A program made the translations under genes and the position numbers. The notes below the pieces were generated by a model. That model was not told the origin of the DNA and made no database searches. It saw nothing but the letters and a program-made list of their open reading frames with translations. From SM1-73 sp964588305 (GTDB taxonomy: Bacteria; Zixibacteria; MSB-5A5; SM1-73), in assembly GCA_964588305.1 (NCBI GenBank), contig CAZPOP010000007.1, positions 1 through 64,000 of the forward strand: a stretch of 64,000 bases of DNA, written 5' to 3'. This document shows positions 34,177-44,738 of this stretch, in pieces (within the stretch, counting starts at the first letter, position 1; each line of letters begins with the position of its first letter).

Positions 34177-34995
34177 CACAGCAGTTCGAGATGAGGCCCA
34201 GGGAGAAGGAGAAGGGAATGCCCGTCACCCAAGACGAAACGTGCTTTCCTGATGCTTCGGGAATAGTCTCAAGATACTGCCAGGGGCGGGGAATTCCCCA
34301 AGCTGGCGAAGGAAGCGCACCGGCATTTCCCTCGGAGCGAGCCCTTTCCTTCGACCCTGCCTCGCACTGAGTGCGCTCGGCACGAAGTGAGGTCTTCCTT
34401 CGATATTGAGTCTTCCCTCGACCCTGAGGTCTCGGGACCGAAGGGCAGGACGAAATGCGGGACCGAAGGGCGGGACAAGTCCTAATGCCGATGCATCGTG
34501 GGCTTTTTTGTGTTAATTGCCTACTGCTTGAGTCTCAGGTTTTTCTTCACATGCTCAATTAAGCCCTCTTCTTCTAAAATCCCCATCACAAATTGGGGAA
34601 AAATTCAGGTCAGCGGATTCACGGTCAACGGATTAAGCGGATGGAACGGATGGGATGATTTTAATCCTATAAAGGTCGCAGCAATGGTTCCACAAGCCCC
34701 AGAACCGTGTGGTTCGGCGCAGGCTCCATACTGTTGCGGGGTAAGGGTACCCCGCAACAACAAGTGGTCAACTCAACGGCCTACAAGACCTCTAAAGACG
34801 AGTTGCTTCGCTTTCGCCCTTCGGTCTGCACTCAGGGTCGAAGACTCAGCATGACAGTCTTTTCAATCCCCCTTTAGTCCCCCTTTAGAAAAGGGGGATT
34901 CTAGATAAAAACAAAAACTAACATTCCGCGGGCAGGGGTGCCCGCCCTACGTGCTCAATCCCGATCGGCAAAATTATCGAAGGTGAAAAGAGTCG
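34177..34995. other. Non-coding island end with repeats
   Basis: No supported gene. Contains repeat C copy 2 (34516-34766), a CCCCCTTTAG/AAAAGGGGG hairpin near 34870 and a GCGGGCAGGGGTGCCCGC hairpin near 34928. Confidence 0.5.
34516..34766 (+). repeat. Dispersed 250-bp repeat C, copy 2
   Basis: Same order of blocks as copy 1 at 32025, including GTTGCGGGGT/ACCCCGCAAC (34733-34758). Copies 1 and 2 flank the integrase remnant and its cassette in direct orientation. Confidence 0.85.
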
Positions 34996-35937
34996 TTAGT
35001 CGTCCACAGGAGAGATCACTGCGACCGGAGGTACAGGTCCCGATATAAACAGATAATTGATCATATAAATCAGGTCGGCCACGTCCACTATCCCGTCCTG
35101 GGTAAGGTCTCCTGCTTCATATGGAATGGGTTCAGACGTTCCCATGAACAAGTAATTGTATAAATACACCTCGTCCGCCACATCCACTATGCCGTTAGCA
35201 TTGACGTCCCCGGTCTCGAGGATTTTGAAGCACAACGGCATATTGTCCCTCGGGCAGTAAATCTGCGCGTCGTGTCTGACGAATGCAAGATGATCGATCG
35301 GGGGCCAGAAAGTCGTATCCATACAAACGGTTGTGGTATCTTCGACCTTGAAGGTTAGAGTGGCAAAAAGAGTCCTTTCTCCTTCCCACCACCTTTGAGC
35401 CATTGGGTTTGTGGCGAGAGCATACAAATACGCACGGTAAGGGTCGTCATTGCTAATATCAGCATAGGTATCCCAACACGGAGGCATCGGACAGCCGTCA
35501 TTCAACAGCTTGATCCTGTTCTCCATGCCCCCGAAGTCACGCCATATGCTCATGTAGCTATCCACAGAGAATCCGTCATTCAGGTAAGTAGGCAGAATGC
35601 AATACGTGGCTGGATTTGTATAAGCCCAAGTGAGAGGAACAGTAAACCCAGCCAGCGAGTCCTGCACCCAACGCTCACCGGCTTCCCACCAGAAGGTATT
35701 CGAATCATGGGTGACGACAAAGGAAACGTAGAAAAGACAGGGAAACACATCGCCCGGGTCGTTCACACAAATCGTCTCGCTACCATAGACATAGCAGGTG
35801 TCGGTCCACGCCCAGGGAACAACGTGCATGGTATCACAATAGCCCAGATCAAGAGGATCCTCGGGGCATTGAGCCCAGGAGATACCAAAAAACAACAGCC
35901 ACAATGGAACCAAAAGAAGAACAAGCTTTTGCTTCAT
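34996..35937 (-). CDS. Secreted dockerin protein of unknown function
   Basis: 313 residues. GGAGGAGCAAA precedes ATG 35937 and gives a clean signal peptide (MKQKLVLLLVPLWLLFFGISWA). The mature domain (LGYCDTMHVVPWAWTDTCYVYG, FVVTHDSNTFWWEAGERWV, ATLTFKVEDTTTVCMDTTFWPP) resembles the cohesin-like or amplitude-rich beta-sandwich domains common in FCB dockerin proteins but I cannot name it. The C-terminal dockerin pair is TGDVNANGIVDVADEVYLYNYLF and AGDLTQDGIVDVADLIYMI. It is divergent from the C25 gene at 36296. Confidence 0.75.
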   Translation of the reverse strand: MKQKLVLLLVPLWLLFFGISWAQCPEDPLDLGYCDTMHVVPWAWTDTCYVYGSETICVNDPGDVFPCLFYVSFVVTHDSNTFWWEAGERWVQDSLAGFTVPLTWAYTNPATYCILPTYLNDGFSVDSYMSIWRDFGGMENRIKLLNDGCPMPPCWDTYADISNDDPYRAYLYALATNPMAQRWWEGERTLFATLTFKVEDTTTVCMDTTFWPPIDHLAFVRHDAQIYCPRDNMPLCFKILETGDVNANGIVDVADEVYLYNYLFMGTSEPIPYEAGDLTQDGIVDVADLIYMINYLFISGPVPPVAVISPVDD

Positions 35938-36123
35938 TTTGCTCCTCCTTCTTAAAAAAGAGTGACTCAAGAGACTATTCTCCTCTTCTGCCTAAAAAAG
36001 TTCTTGTCTGGTAGATAGGAACTATACTAATGTAAGTTAACCAAATCCTCCCAGATGTCAAGGAATAAATTCACAAATTCTGTCCCAGCAAGGCAGCCTA
36101 GAGCCTACGACTCCGAATAGGTC

Positions 36124-36151
36124 TTGACAGATCAGGGCGTGAACGTATATT
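36124..36151 (+). promoter_or_regulatory. Promoter of the second C25 peptidase gene
   Basis: TTGACA (36124-36129), a 16-base spacer and TATATT (36146-36151), the same spacing as the promoters at 41264 and 44936. Confidence 0.65.
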
Positions 36152-36194
36152 AATAGTAGCAGGAAGATGGTAGATTAAACTGGAGACTTTTGGG

Positions 36195-36224
36195 CTGCCT
36201 TCCGGGGTCGACTCGCGAAGGCAG
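36195..36224 (+). promoter_or_regulatory. Leader hairpin, possible attenuator
   Basis: CTGCCTTC and GAAGGCAG arms followed by TCTCTTTCT in the 5' leader of the C25 gene. Confidence 0.35.
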
Positions 36225-36295
36225 TCTCTTTCTGATCTGTTGGGGTCGTCTCGGCGTAGGGTGTAATTGACGGTTAAATCAAAAAAGAGGTCACC

Positions 36296-38530
36296 CTGAA
36301 ACAAAAGGAATTAACTCGAAGCTTTATCTTGACCATCTCATTGTTACTCATGATGGTCAGAATCTCCTCTGCTCAGGGGCTTTCGGGTTTGGACGAATCT
36401 GTTGACGTTGGGTCAGAAGACGGGAAGAATTTGACCATCACGTTCAGCGCCGGCGAATATCATATCACAAGCGGGGAAAACGGGCAAGGCATTGAAATGG
36501 ATGGCTTTGGCTATTTGATGGCTCCTGGCAAACCCATGTTATCCGCCAAGAGCTTCCTGATTGCCCTGCCGCCTGGGGCGACGGTTCAATCTGTTGAGGT
36601 TAAAGGGATTGGCGGCACCCAATTGCCAGGCACATACCGTGTTATGCCGACTCCACCGATTCTGCCCTTGGCCGACCCGCTGCAGTATGCGGAACTCATA
36701 GAGAAGATGCAAAAGGAGTGGGAAACGAATAATCAGGCAGTCTACTCATCGGATCAAGCCTATCCCCAAGAGAGAGGAAAACTTACAGGTTCAGGCACTC
36801 TGCGAAAATATTCCTATGCGTGCGTCTCTTTCTACCCATTCGATTACCATCCCCAATCGGGCAGATTGATTCACTATGACGCTGCCCAAATCATAATTCA
36901 CTTCGGCTTGCCGTCTGCCGGCAGCCCTGAAGGTCAAAGAGTCGAAGAGCTAAGGTGGGATACCTTGGCTGACGAAAAAGCCTCAAGGCTTTTCGTAAAC
37001 TATCAACAGATAGAGGAGCTATATCGACCCACTGGATTACGGCCCACCGCTTGGTCTCAGACGCACGAGTATGTGATCATCACTACCGGCGCCTATCAAA
37101 GCTCCATTATGGCTTCCAACCTCCCGAACTGGAAGGCCTTCTTGGGGTATGATGTCCGGATTGTCCTGACTACCGACGCCGAGATTGCCGGTCAGGCTGG
37201 CGGCGACCTCGCGGAAAAGATTCGCAACTTCCTCAGATGCAACTACATACCCTGGGGTATCGAATACGTACTTCTGGTCGGCGATTATGCCAACATTCCC
37301 ATGCGCTACTGCTATCCGGATCCCGGCAACCATGCCAACGGCGCTGGCGACCCTTCGGCCTGGCCCTGGGCCGGGGACGTACCCACTGATTATTACTATG
37401 CAGATCTGTCTGATCCGGATACAGCCTCCTGGGATTCGGACGGCGATGGTTTCTGCGGCGAATACGGTGAGGACAGCCCGGACTTTCTGGCCGAGGTCTA
37501 TGTCGGCCGCATTCCCGTCAGCAATAGCTCCCGAATAACCTACACCCTCAACAAACTGGTTGCCTTTGAACAGGACACCGGAACCTGGAAGCAGCAGGCC
37601 CTGCATGCTGGAGCGATAGCTTATTTTGCCAACGAAGACTACACCCTTCGGGAATTAAAAGACGGCGCCTCCATCCTGGATTCGATCGAGACCGATATTA
37701 TGGGCGGATGGCAAATCAGCCACTACAGCGAACAAGAAGGCCTGGCACCTTCCGCCTACGACTGGCCTGCGCTGAACGAAGCCGCATTCATCGGTGATTG
37801 GCGGGACGGCCAGTACGGGGTGGTTAACTGGTCCGCTCACGGCTGGTCGAACAGGGTAGGCAGAAAGATATGGTCGTGGGACGATGGCGATGGCGTTCCG
37901 GAATCAGATGAGATGTCGTGGCCCGACTTGATCAGCATCAGCTCTGACTTGGACGACGATTACCCGTCCGTCGTTTTCGCCGTTTCTTGTCTGGTAGGGT
38001 ATCCGGAACCCAATGCCTGGGGCAATCTGGGAATCGATTTGTTGACCGAGCCCTCATTTGGCGCCTCCGTGGGGATTGTCAGCGGAACCCGGGTAGTTTG
38101 GGTGTCTAAGGGTGGGGGTGAACTTCACTGCTATGAATTCAATCGTTACCTGATCAATGGGCCCACCGGACCCGAGAAGGTTGGAGACGCCCTCTATGAC
38201 TCTGAATTCTATATCAATCAAACCTATAGCTGGGAGCATTATTCCGAATACTGGAATATGTTTTGTTACAACCTTTATGGCGATCCGGCGCTGGTGAGGG
38301 AAGGGATAGCTCCTAGCTTTGTGTGCGGGGACGCTAATGCCGATCAGGAGATAGACGTTGGAGACGTTATCTATCTGGTCAATTATCTGTTCATTGGTGG
38401 TTCTGCGCCGGAGTGCACCCCTATCACTGCCTGTGGAGACGTTAACGTGGACGGCGAGGTGGACATTGGTGATGGCGTTTATTTAATCAATTATCTATTC
38501 ATAAGTGGCCCGGAACCGTGTAACCCTTGA
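36296..38530 (+). CDS. Gingipain-like C25 cysteine peptidase with dockerin, likely CTG start
   Basis: 744 residues if begun at CTG 36296. That codon follows AAGAGGTCACC and yields a good signal peptide (L/MKQKELTRSFILTISLLLMM, ending SSAQG). The first conventional start in frame, TTG 36329, cuts into the signal peptide. The propeptide carries SSDQAYPQE. The C25 domain has His515 (VNWSAHGWS) and Cys565 (VFAVSCLVG). Two dockerin repeats close the protein (CGDANADQEIDVGD, CGDVNVDGEVDIGD). It is probably a secreted endopeptidase, related to the truncated gene at the window start. It converges with the next C25 gene. Confidence 0.85.
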   Translation: MKQKELTRSFILTISLLLMMVRISSAQGLSGLDESVDVGSEDGKNLTITFSAGEYHITSGENGQGIEMDGFGYLMAPGKPMLSAKSFLIALPPGATVQSVEVKGIGGTQLPGTYRVMPTPPILPLADPLQYAELIEKMQKEWETNNQAVYSSDQAYPQERGKLTGSGTLRKYSYACVSFYPFDYHPQSGRLIHYDAAQIIIHFGLPSAGSPEGQRVEELRWDTLADEKASRLFVNYQQIEELYRPTGLRPTAWSQTHEYVIITTGAYQSSIMASNLPNWKAFLGYDVRIVLTTDAEIAGQAGGDLAEKIRNFLRCNYIPWGIEYVLLVGDYANIPMRYCYPDPGNHANGAGDPSAWPWAGDVPTDYYYADLSDPDTASWDSDGDGFCGEYGEDSPDFLAEVYVGRIPVSNSSRITYTLNKLVAFEQDTGTWKQQALHAGAIAYFANEDYTLRELKDGASILDSIETDIMGGWQISHYSEQEGLAPSAYDWPALNEAAFIGDWRDGQYGVVNWSAHGWSNRVGRKIWSWDDGDGVPESDEMSWPDLISISSDLDDDYPSVVFAVSCLVGYPEPNAWGNLGIDLLTEPSFGASVGIVSGTRVVWVSKGGGELHCYEFNRYLINGPTGPEKVGDALYDSEFYINQTYSWEHYSEYWNMFCYNLYGDPALVREGIAPSFVCGDANADQEIDVGDVIYLVNYLFIGGSAPECTPITACGDVNVDGEVDIGDGVYLINYLFISGPEPCNP

Positions 38531-38598
38531 GGAGACAGACCCCGAACTTTCGGCCGGGGCTATATTCGATTGGCCAAATCCTCCCCTGCTGGCTTTGG

Positions 38599-40890
38599 CT
38601 AACAGCCCGGCGGCGGACCTCCCAGAAAAATGTGATTGATTAGATAGATAATATCTCCGATATCGACCTCTCCATCGCTGTTGGCATCGCCCACCCATAA
38701 GGGATCAGGAGCGGATGTTGCCAGAAAGAGATAGTTGATCAGATAGGTGATGTCCGCCACGTCTATCTCACCGTCACCATTGGCGTCGCCACGAACGAAT
38801 CCGCCAGTGTTGAAGGTTATCTGCGCTATATAGGTCTTCTTGTTATAGGCCGTCACTACAAGATCCAAAGGCCCTTCCACGCTTATCGGCTGGTCAAACT
38901 GAATTAGTGCGTGATCGGTATCGTCTGTGTACGCATACCCAAGCAGTGCGTTATCGTAGGAGATGGCACACAACGCATTCGCCACTCCGAAAACCGTGAC
39001 CTCGAAGGATGAGGAGCCAATATCGATGACGGACTCATGCTGCACCGTCATATCGGCGGGCGTGTCAGTACGCACCTGCAGCGAAACGTCGCCAAAGATA
39101 TGATATGACTTGAAAGTCTTTTCGCCTCTTGCGCCATATGTATCTATGGAGAAGCAAGCTCCGTTATACAAAAGACCACCAATGCTATTCAGATTGTCAT
39201 TCACCAGCAACTCAACCATCTCGTGCTGAGCTGCCTGGGGTGATGCATAGTCCAGGTCAACCGAAGAAGAATACACCGCAATGGCGCCAATGGGGGCACC
39301 CGTGGTGCTGTTGGTGGCTCGCAACCATGCCTCGGGGGAGGTGAGATCGATTTGAAAGTTGCCTAAATAGGGAGCCCCAATGGTCATGAAGGGCAACATG
39401 TAATCATTGGTAAGAAGATAAATGCTGTCCGTGGTGAAAATATCTCCAGGGGTGGGCGTGCCAGGTGGAATCATGAACGAGGCTTCACAGTCTGCATGCC
39501 CTTCATGAATGACTATGCCTTTGCCTTCGTTTATCGCATTCATGAACTCCGGAACCGGAACGGGGATTATGCTGAAGGGAGGCTCGCCCCCCTCATATAG
39601 TTGATCGACTTCAGTATAGGTATAGCCTAACAGCATTTGCCTCAACACTTCCACCAACTCCCTGTCTCTCAATCCCATATAACCATGGCCTTCTCCCCAG
39701 GCAGAGCCCACACATGTTCCTTTGTGCAGCCAATCGCCGTCGACTAAGTCTCGCTCATAATAAATGGTTCTTTCGACCTGGGTTTCGACATCGGAAGCGG
39801 TGGCTGCCGAAAAGCGACCCACAAAAATGTCGGGATAACTATCGTCTCCTTCCAACAAAGCGTAAGATGGATCCGAGGTGGCCAATCCCTCGCAGAAATC
39901 CCGGCTTATCAAGGAAGTAGGAATATGTTCGGCATCTCCAACCAATTGGACAAAAGTTAATCCATCATCTGCGTCGTACTCGGTCTGAATGAAAGTCTTG
40001 ATCTCATCCGCAGTCGAGCCGATATCTGCAACATCGTAAAGCTCGGTTGGAATACCTTTTTGGCGCTTCCAGTCGACGTAAGGCTGTATGGTACTCTCAA
40101 AATCACCGTGAGAGATAACGATCATCCTCCCCCGTTCGTCTATAAGATTATAGAGATGGTTTTCGTAATTCAGGAAATGATTCTCGTAAATGTCGGCGAA
40201 ATGCCGGTTGCATTTATTGATATCACGAATCCTGACATTTTCATTGTCCACTCCGACGTTTCTTACCTCTAGAGCGATATGAGTATAAACTCTCAAGGTC
40301 TGAGTCTGTGGATTATATGCGAAAGGATAGACGGTGACCGTAATCCCCCGGAAGTCTCTAAGAATGTACGGTGACCCAAGTTCAGCAACATTGGGCGGGT
40401 AGAATTCATTCGAATTGTATGTTCCGGAGAATTCGTGAGGCACATTGTCAGGATTCAGATTCCGCGAGATATGCCCTCTTGAGGGCGCTATAGGCGTTTG
40501 ATACTCAACAAATTCACTTTCGATAACCTGCACCTCCATTCCGGCCTTATCCGGAATGATTAGGCTGCGGCAAATCTTGGGAAGATTGGGCATGCCCTTT
40601 TCCATAATATTTGATTCTTCCTCCAGCAGGATTCGGAAGTATTCATTACCACCGATCTCCACCTCTTCCCTAATGAATTCGCCGATCGTGTAATCGAGCC
40701 TGATGATATCCTCATTGCTCTCTGTCACAACTACATCGACACATCCAGGCCTTTGTTCGGCTTTACCTGCTTCCCTCAGGTCGAAAATCCCTGAAGACGA
40801 GCCTGCAGATTCATTCTCTGCTAGCGCCATCCCCACAGCAGCGAGCGACAAGGCCGCCCAGACCGAAAAGACTGTTATTACTCCCTTCAT
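38599..40890 (-). CDS. Gingipain-like C25 cysteine peptidase with dockerin
   Basis: 763 residues. GGGAGGT precedes the ATG and the signal peptide is MKGVITVFSVWAALSLAAVGMALA. A long propeptide follows (KGMPNLPKICRSLIIPD, YNSNEFYPPNVAELG). The C25 domain contains MIVISHGDFESTIQPYVDWKRQKG, the catalytic His465 in VIHEGHADCE and Cys579 in YNGACFSID. A short Ig-like domain (SSSFEVTVFGVANALCAISYDN) precedes the dockerin pair (RGDANGDGEIDVAD, VGDANSDGEVDIGD). It is divergent in sequence from the other two C25 proteins in the window, so these are not recent duplicates. Confidence 0.86.
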   Translation of the reverse strand: MKGVITVFSVWAALSLAAVGMALAENESAGSSSGIFDLREAGKAEQRPGCVDVVVTESNEDIIRLDYTIGEFIREEVEIGGNEYFRILLEEESNIMEKGMPNLPKICRSLIIPDKAGMEVQVIESEFVEYQTPIAPSRGHISRNLNPDNVPHEFSGTYNSNEFYPPNVAELGSPYILRDFRGITVTVYPFAYNPQTQTLRVYTHIALEVRNVGVDNENVRIRDINKCNRHFADIYENHFLNYENHLYNLIDERGRMIVISHGDFESTIQPYVDWKRQKGIPTELYDVADIGSTADEIKTFIQTEYDADDGLTFVQLVGDAEHIPTSLISRDFCEGLATSDPSYALLEGDDSYPDIFVGRFSAATASDVETQVERTIYYERDLVDGDWLHKGTCVGSAWGEGHGYMGLRDRELVEVLRQMLLGYTYTEVDQLYEGGEPPFSIIPVPVPEFMNAINEGKGIVIHEGHADCEASFMIPPGTPTPGDIFTTDSIYLLTNDYMLPFMTIGAPYLGNFQIDLTSPEAWLRATNSTTGAPIGAIAVYSSSVDLDYASPQAAQHEMVELLVNDNLNSIGGLLYNGACFSIDTYGARGEKTFKSYHIFGDVSLQVRTDTPADMTVQHESVIDIGSSSFEVTVFGVANALCAISYDNALLGYAYTDDTDHALIQFDQPISVEGPLDLVVTAYNKKTYIAQITFNTGGFVRGDANGDGEIDVADITYLINYLFLATSAPDPLWVGDANSDGEVDIGDIIYLINHIFLGGPPPGC

Positions 40891-41263
40891 CGGTTTTTAC
40901 CTCCCAGCTATGATTTTTGTAAGGTTATGACGTAACGCTTTGATTTGAATGTTTCGAAAGGTAAATGCAGTCATTTGCGATTTCTCTTCAAAGTTAGTAC
41001 GAACCTGCCGTTCTCTGCGAAGAATCGGCAAAATTGCCCGATGCGGTACAAGCCCTGCCGCCTGCCAGGGTTCGCCTGCCTGCATATATCCGTAAGTCTA
41101 TATTAATATATAACTAGCACTGCCATTTGTCAAGCCTTGTTTTAACAGGGTGCTGTTAAGAATGTTGTGTAAAATGCTATTTTGATATTGGTGGCACTCT
41201 ACTGGGTTGAGCATTTAGCTTCTTGATGAGGGCATGAATTATCAGCTCACAGCTTTGCAGCAT

Positions 41264-41291
41264 TTGACAAAATGGCAAAAACAGGTATATT
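41264..41291 (+). promoter_or_regulatory. Promoter of the first C1A peptidase gene
   Basis: TTGACA (41264-41269), a 16-base spacer and TATATT (41286-41291), followed by TTGTA as at 44958. Confidence 0.7.
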
Positions 41292-41436
41292 TGTAGTAGT
41301 AAAGGAATCGGAACGTAACTCAACACTCGCGGGTTGCTTTCCTGTGTCGACTTCAGGTGAAAAACAGTTTGTTTTTTGCCGGATTCGCTTCGACATGAAC
41401 ATAACCGCTTTTCAACTAACAAAGGAGTAGGATCCA

Positions 41437-44400
41437 GTGAAACAAAAGAGAACAGTTGTAGAGCTCCTGTTAACCATTTCCATTTCAGCGTTGGTCCTCG
41501 CCGCTGTGCCCAAAATATGTGTGGGAGCCCCCCCCAGTTCCTTCGACTTGCGAGATGTCGGAGGGGTGGATTACGTGACCTCGGTCAAGAGCCAGCAAGG
41601 CGGCACCTGCTGGACTCATGGAGTGATGGCTTCCATGGAGGGCAACCTTCTCATGACCGGCACCTGGGCCGCCGCCGGGGAGACCGGTGAGCCCAATCTG
41701 GCCGAATATCACCTCGATTGGTGGAACGGCTTCAACACGCACAACAATGACGACGATCCGGGTGGCGGCGGGCTGACCGTGCACGAAGGCGGTGATTATC
41801 GGGTAGCTTCTGCCTATATCACCCGGGGCGAGGGGGCGGTGCGGGACATCGATGGGCAATCCTACAGCTCACCACCCGACAGGTGGGACGCCAGTTTTCA
41901 CATCTATTATCCCCGGGACGTCGAGTGGTTCGTTGCAGGATCGGATCTGAGCAACATCAACACCATCAAGCAGAAGATCATGGATGAGGGCGTCATGGGG
42001 ACGTGTATGTGTTACGATGCATCATTCATGGACGCGAACTACGTTCACTACCAACCCCCCAGCGACCCCACGGATCCCAACCACGCCATCGGCATAGTAG
42101 GCTGGGATGACGATAAGGTCACCCAGGCTCCGGAGGGGAATGGAGCCTGGTTGTGCAAGAACAGCTGGGGAAGCTCCTGGGGTTTGGACGGCTATTTCTG
42201 GATATCCTATTACGACAAGCATTGCTGCAAGCACCCCGAGATGGGGGCCGTTTCCCACCAGAACGTGGAACCGTTAGCCTACGATCAAGTCTATTATCAT
42301 GATTACCACGGCTGGCGCGATACCAAGACGGATTGCAGCGAAGCCTTTAACGCCTTCACCGCGGTTGGTGCCACTGGCGGCCAGGAGAAGCTCACGGGTG
42401 TGAGTTTCTTCACTGCAGCAGACAATGTCACCTACACGGTAATAATCTACGACCGCTTCGAAGGCGGCCAACTGCTGGACGAACTCTCCACCAAGTCCGG
42501 CTTCATCCAGTATTCAGGATTCCACACCATCGACTTAGACACGCCAGTTGAGCTTGATGAGGGGAACGATTTCTACATCTATGTGGAGCTCTCCGACGGC
42601 GGTCATCCCTACGACCGAACCTCGGACGTCCCGGTCTTGCTGGGTGCGCAGTATCGCACCATAGTGGAGTCCGCGGCCAACCCGACAGAGAGTTATTATC
42701 GCAACGGTTCGGAGTGGTTGGATCTCTACTACTATGACGATCCGCCCTGGACCGGTACTCTCAACTTCTGCATCAAGGGTTTGAGCGAGACAGAAGCTTA
42801 CCTGGAGATCCTTCTCCCCGACGGTGTGCCCGAGTGCATCGATCCCGGTATTCCAGCCACGATCACGGTACAGATCAGAGAAATCGCTGACGAGTACATT
42901 GAGGGGACCGGGATGCTTCATTATCGATACTACAGCGGCTCCTATCTTACCTCGCCCTTGGTATCCGTAGGCGGAGATCTGTACGAAGCCACCCTGCCGC
43001 CTCCCGGCTGTAGTGATGAGCCGGAATACTATTTCAGCGCGGAAGGAGTCCTGGCCGGGTTTATATATAATCCATCCGATGCCCCTTCTTCCGTCTACTC
43101 TTCGCTGGTGGGAGAACTTACCACCGTGTTTTCTGACGACTTCGAAACTGATCTGGGATGGACAGTGGAGAACGATCCCTATCTTACTGACGGTGCCTGG
43201 GAACGCGGCGTTCCCATGGGCGGGGGTGACCGGGGTGATCCACCCACTGATTTTGATGGCTCAGGTAACTGTTATCTCACGGATAATGAGTATGGCAATT
43301 CTGACGTCGATGGTGGGATCACCTGGTTGATCTCACCATCCATGGATCTCAGCGCGGACCTTGACGCCAGAATTCACTACGCCTTGTGGTATACCAACAA
43401 TTACGGGAACGATCCGGACAACGATCTGTTTAAGGTCTATATATCCAACAACGACGGGGCAGACTGGACTTCGGTTGAGACAATTGGACCTGTAACCTCT
43501 TCCGGTTGGAGAGAATACGACTTCTGGGTCGGTGATTTTATCGAGCCGACCAGTCAGGTCAAAGTCCGCTTCGAGGCCTCGGACTTAGCTGATGGTTCTG
43601 TCGTGGAAGCTGGCATTGATGATTTCCAGGTCTCGGCCCATAGCTGTAGTGTTTACTGTGTGGATTCCGACGGTGATGGTTACGGCGACCCGGGTCACCC
43701 GGAAAACGAATGTCCTGACGATAACTGTCCTACCGTCTACAACCCGGGTCAGGAGGATGCCGATGGTGACAGCATTGGCGATAGCTGCGATGTCTGCACC
43801 GACACCGACGCTGACGGCTATGGCAATCCCGGCTTCCCGGAAAACACCTGCGAGCTTGATAATTGCCCCTATGCTTTCAATCCGGATCAGGAGGATGCTG
43901 ACGAAGACGGAATCGGCGATAGCTGCGATGCCTGCCCCAATCACCCTGAGAATGATTGCTGTAATCCCATAGGTTCGAATCTCCCGCCGGTTGTTACCTC
44001 ACTGGAAGCCGATACCGCAGTCCCAGGGGAGCCGCCGTTTGTATATGTCGCCACAGCAACCGATCCCAACTGCGATGGTTCGGAACTTGAATTAAGCTAC
44101 CAGGACTATCCCTCCTGGTGTGCGGTTGCCGGAGATACCATCTCCGGTGCCGCAGAATGCGATTACCCTGACACCTCATTTAAGGTAATCGTCTTCGATG
44201 GTGATTTAGCCGACACCTTAGAAGTGACCCTGGTGATCGATCATTCAAACGTCCCTCCTGCGATAACACCCATAGGAGATACCGTCAACATAGCCTTCCT
44301 GGAGAGCTTTGCCTATTATCCCGCCATAGTCGACCCGGATGATGATGTTCACGCGATCACCTATGTGGAATACCCGCACTGGTGTTCAATTCAGAGCGAC

Positions 44401-44703
44401 TCCGTTATTGGCACTGCCCCTGACACGGCGTTTTCGGAAAGATTGACCGTAGTGGCACAAGACTATTGCAATGCTGACACTTTGTCATTTATGGTCAGAA
44501 CCTATCTCCGTGGTGATGCCAACGCCGACGGGACCGTGGACGTCGCTGACGTCATGCATCTGATAAACTATCTTTTCATAGAGGGATCTGCACCCGATCC
44601 TTTTGCCGCGGGGGACACCAATTGTGACGAGGTAGTCGACGTTGCCGACGTGATGTATCTCATAAACTATCTGTTCATCGGGGGATCGCCTCCCGGCTGT
44701 TAG
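41437..44703 (+). CDS. Papain-like C1A peptidase with TSP3 repeats and dockerin
   Basis: 1088 residues from GTG 41437, with AAGGAG upstream and signal peptide VKQKRTVVELLLTISISALV. No propeptide is obvious; the enzyme domain begins directly with SSFDLRDVGG. Catalytic residues are Cys58 (QQGGTCWTHG), His216 (PNHAIGIVGW) and Asn242 (CKNSWGSSWG). A lectin-like beta-sandwich follows (FFTAADNVTYTVIIYDRFEGG), then a jellyroll domain (FSDDFETDLGWTVENDP), TSP3 calcium repeats (DSDGDGYGDPGHPEN, DTDADGYGNPGFPEN), two cadherin-like repeats and a dockerin pair. From the TSP3 repeats onward it closely matches the selenoprotein at 3546, evidence of module shuffling. Confidence 0.88.
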   Translation: MKQKRTVVELLLTISISALVLAAVPKICVGAPPSSFDLRDVGGVDYVTSVKSQQGGTCWTHGVMASMEGNLLMTGTWAAAGETGEPNLAEYHLDWWNGFNTHNNDDDPGGGGLTVHEGGDYRVASAYITRGEGAVRDIDGQSYSSPPDRWDASFHIYYPRDVEWFVAGSDLSNINTIKQKIMDEGVMGTCMCYDASFMDANYVHYQPPSDPTDPNHAIGIVGWDDDKVTQAPEGNGAWLCKNSWGSSWGLDGYFWISYYDKHCCKHPEMGAVSHQNVEPLAYDQVYYHDYHGWRDTKTDCSEAFNAFTAVGATGGQEKLTGVSFFTAADNVTYTVIIYDRFEGGQLLDELSTKSGFIQYSGFHTIDLDTPVELDEGNDFYIYVELSDGGHPYDRTSDVPVLLGAQYRTIVESAANPTESYYRNGSEWLDLYYYDDPPWTGTLNFCIKGLSETEAYLEILLPDGVPECIDPGIPATITVQIREIADEYIEGTGMLHYRYYSGSYLTSPLVSVGGDLYEATLPPPGCSDEPEYYFSAEGVLAGFIYNPSDAPSSVYSSLVGELTTVFSDDFETDLGWTVENDPYLTDGAWERGVPMGGGDRGDPPTDFDGSGNCYLTDNEYGNSDVDGGITWLISPSMDLSADLDARIHYALWYTNNYGNDPDNDLFKVYISNNDGADWTSVETIGPVTSSGWREYDFWVGDFIEPTSQVKVRFEASDLADGSVVEAGIDDFQVSAHSCSVYCVDSDGDGYGDPGHPENECPDDNCPTVYNPGQEDADGDSIGDSCDVCTDTDADGYGNPGFPENTCELDNCPYAFNPDQEDADEDGIGDSCDACPNHPENDCCNPIGSNLPPVVTSLEADTAVPGEPPFVYVATATDPNCDGSELELSYQDYPSWCAVAGDTISGAAECDYPDTSFKVIVFDGDLADTLEVTLVIDHSNVPPAITPIGDTVNIAFLESFAYYPAIVDPDDDVHAITYVEYPHWCSIQSDSVIGTAPDTAFSERLTVVAQDYCNADTLSFMVRTYLRGDANADGTVDVADVMHLINYLFIEGSAPDPFAAGDTNCDEVVDVADVMYLINYLFIGGSPPGC

Positions 44704-44738
44704 TTCTTGGTTGGAGAACCACTCTTACCCCATACAGA

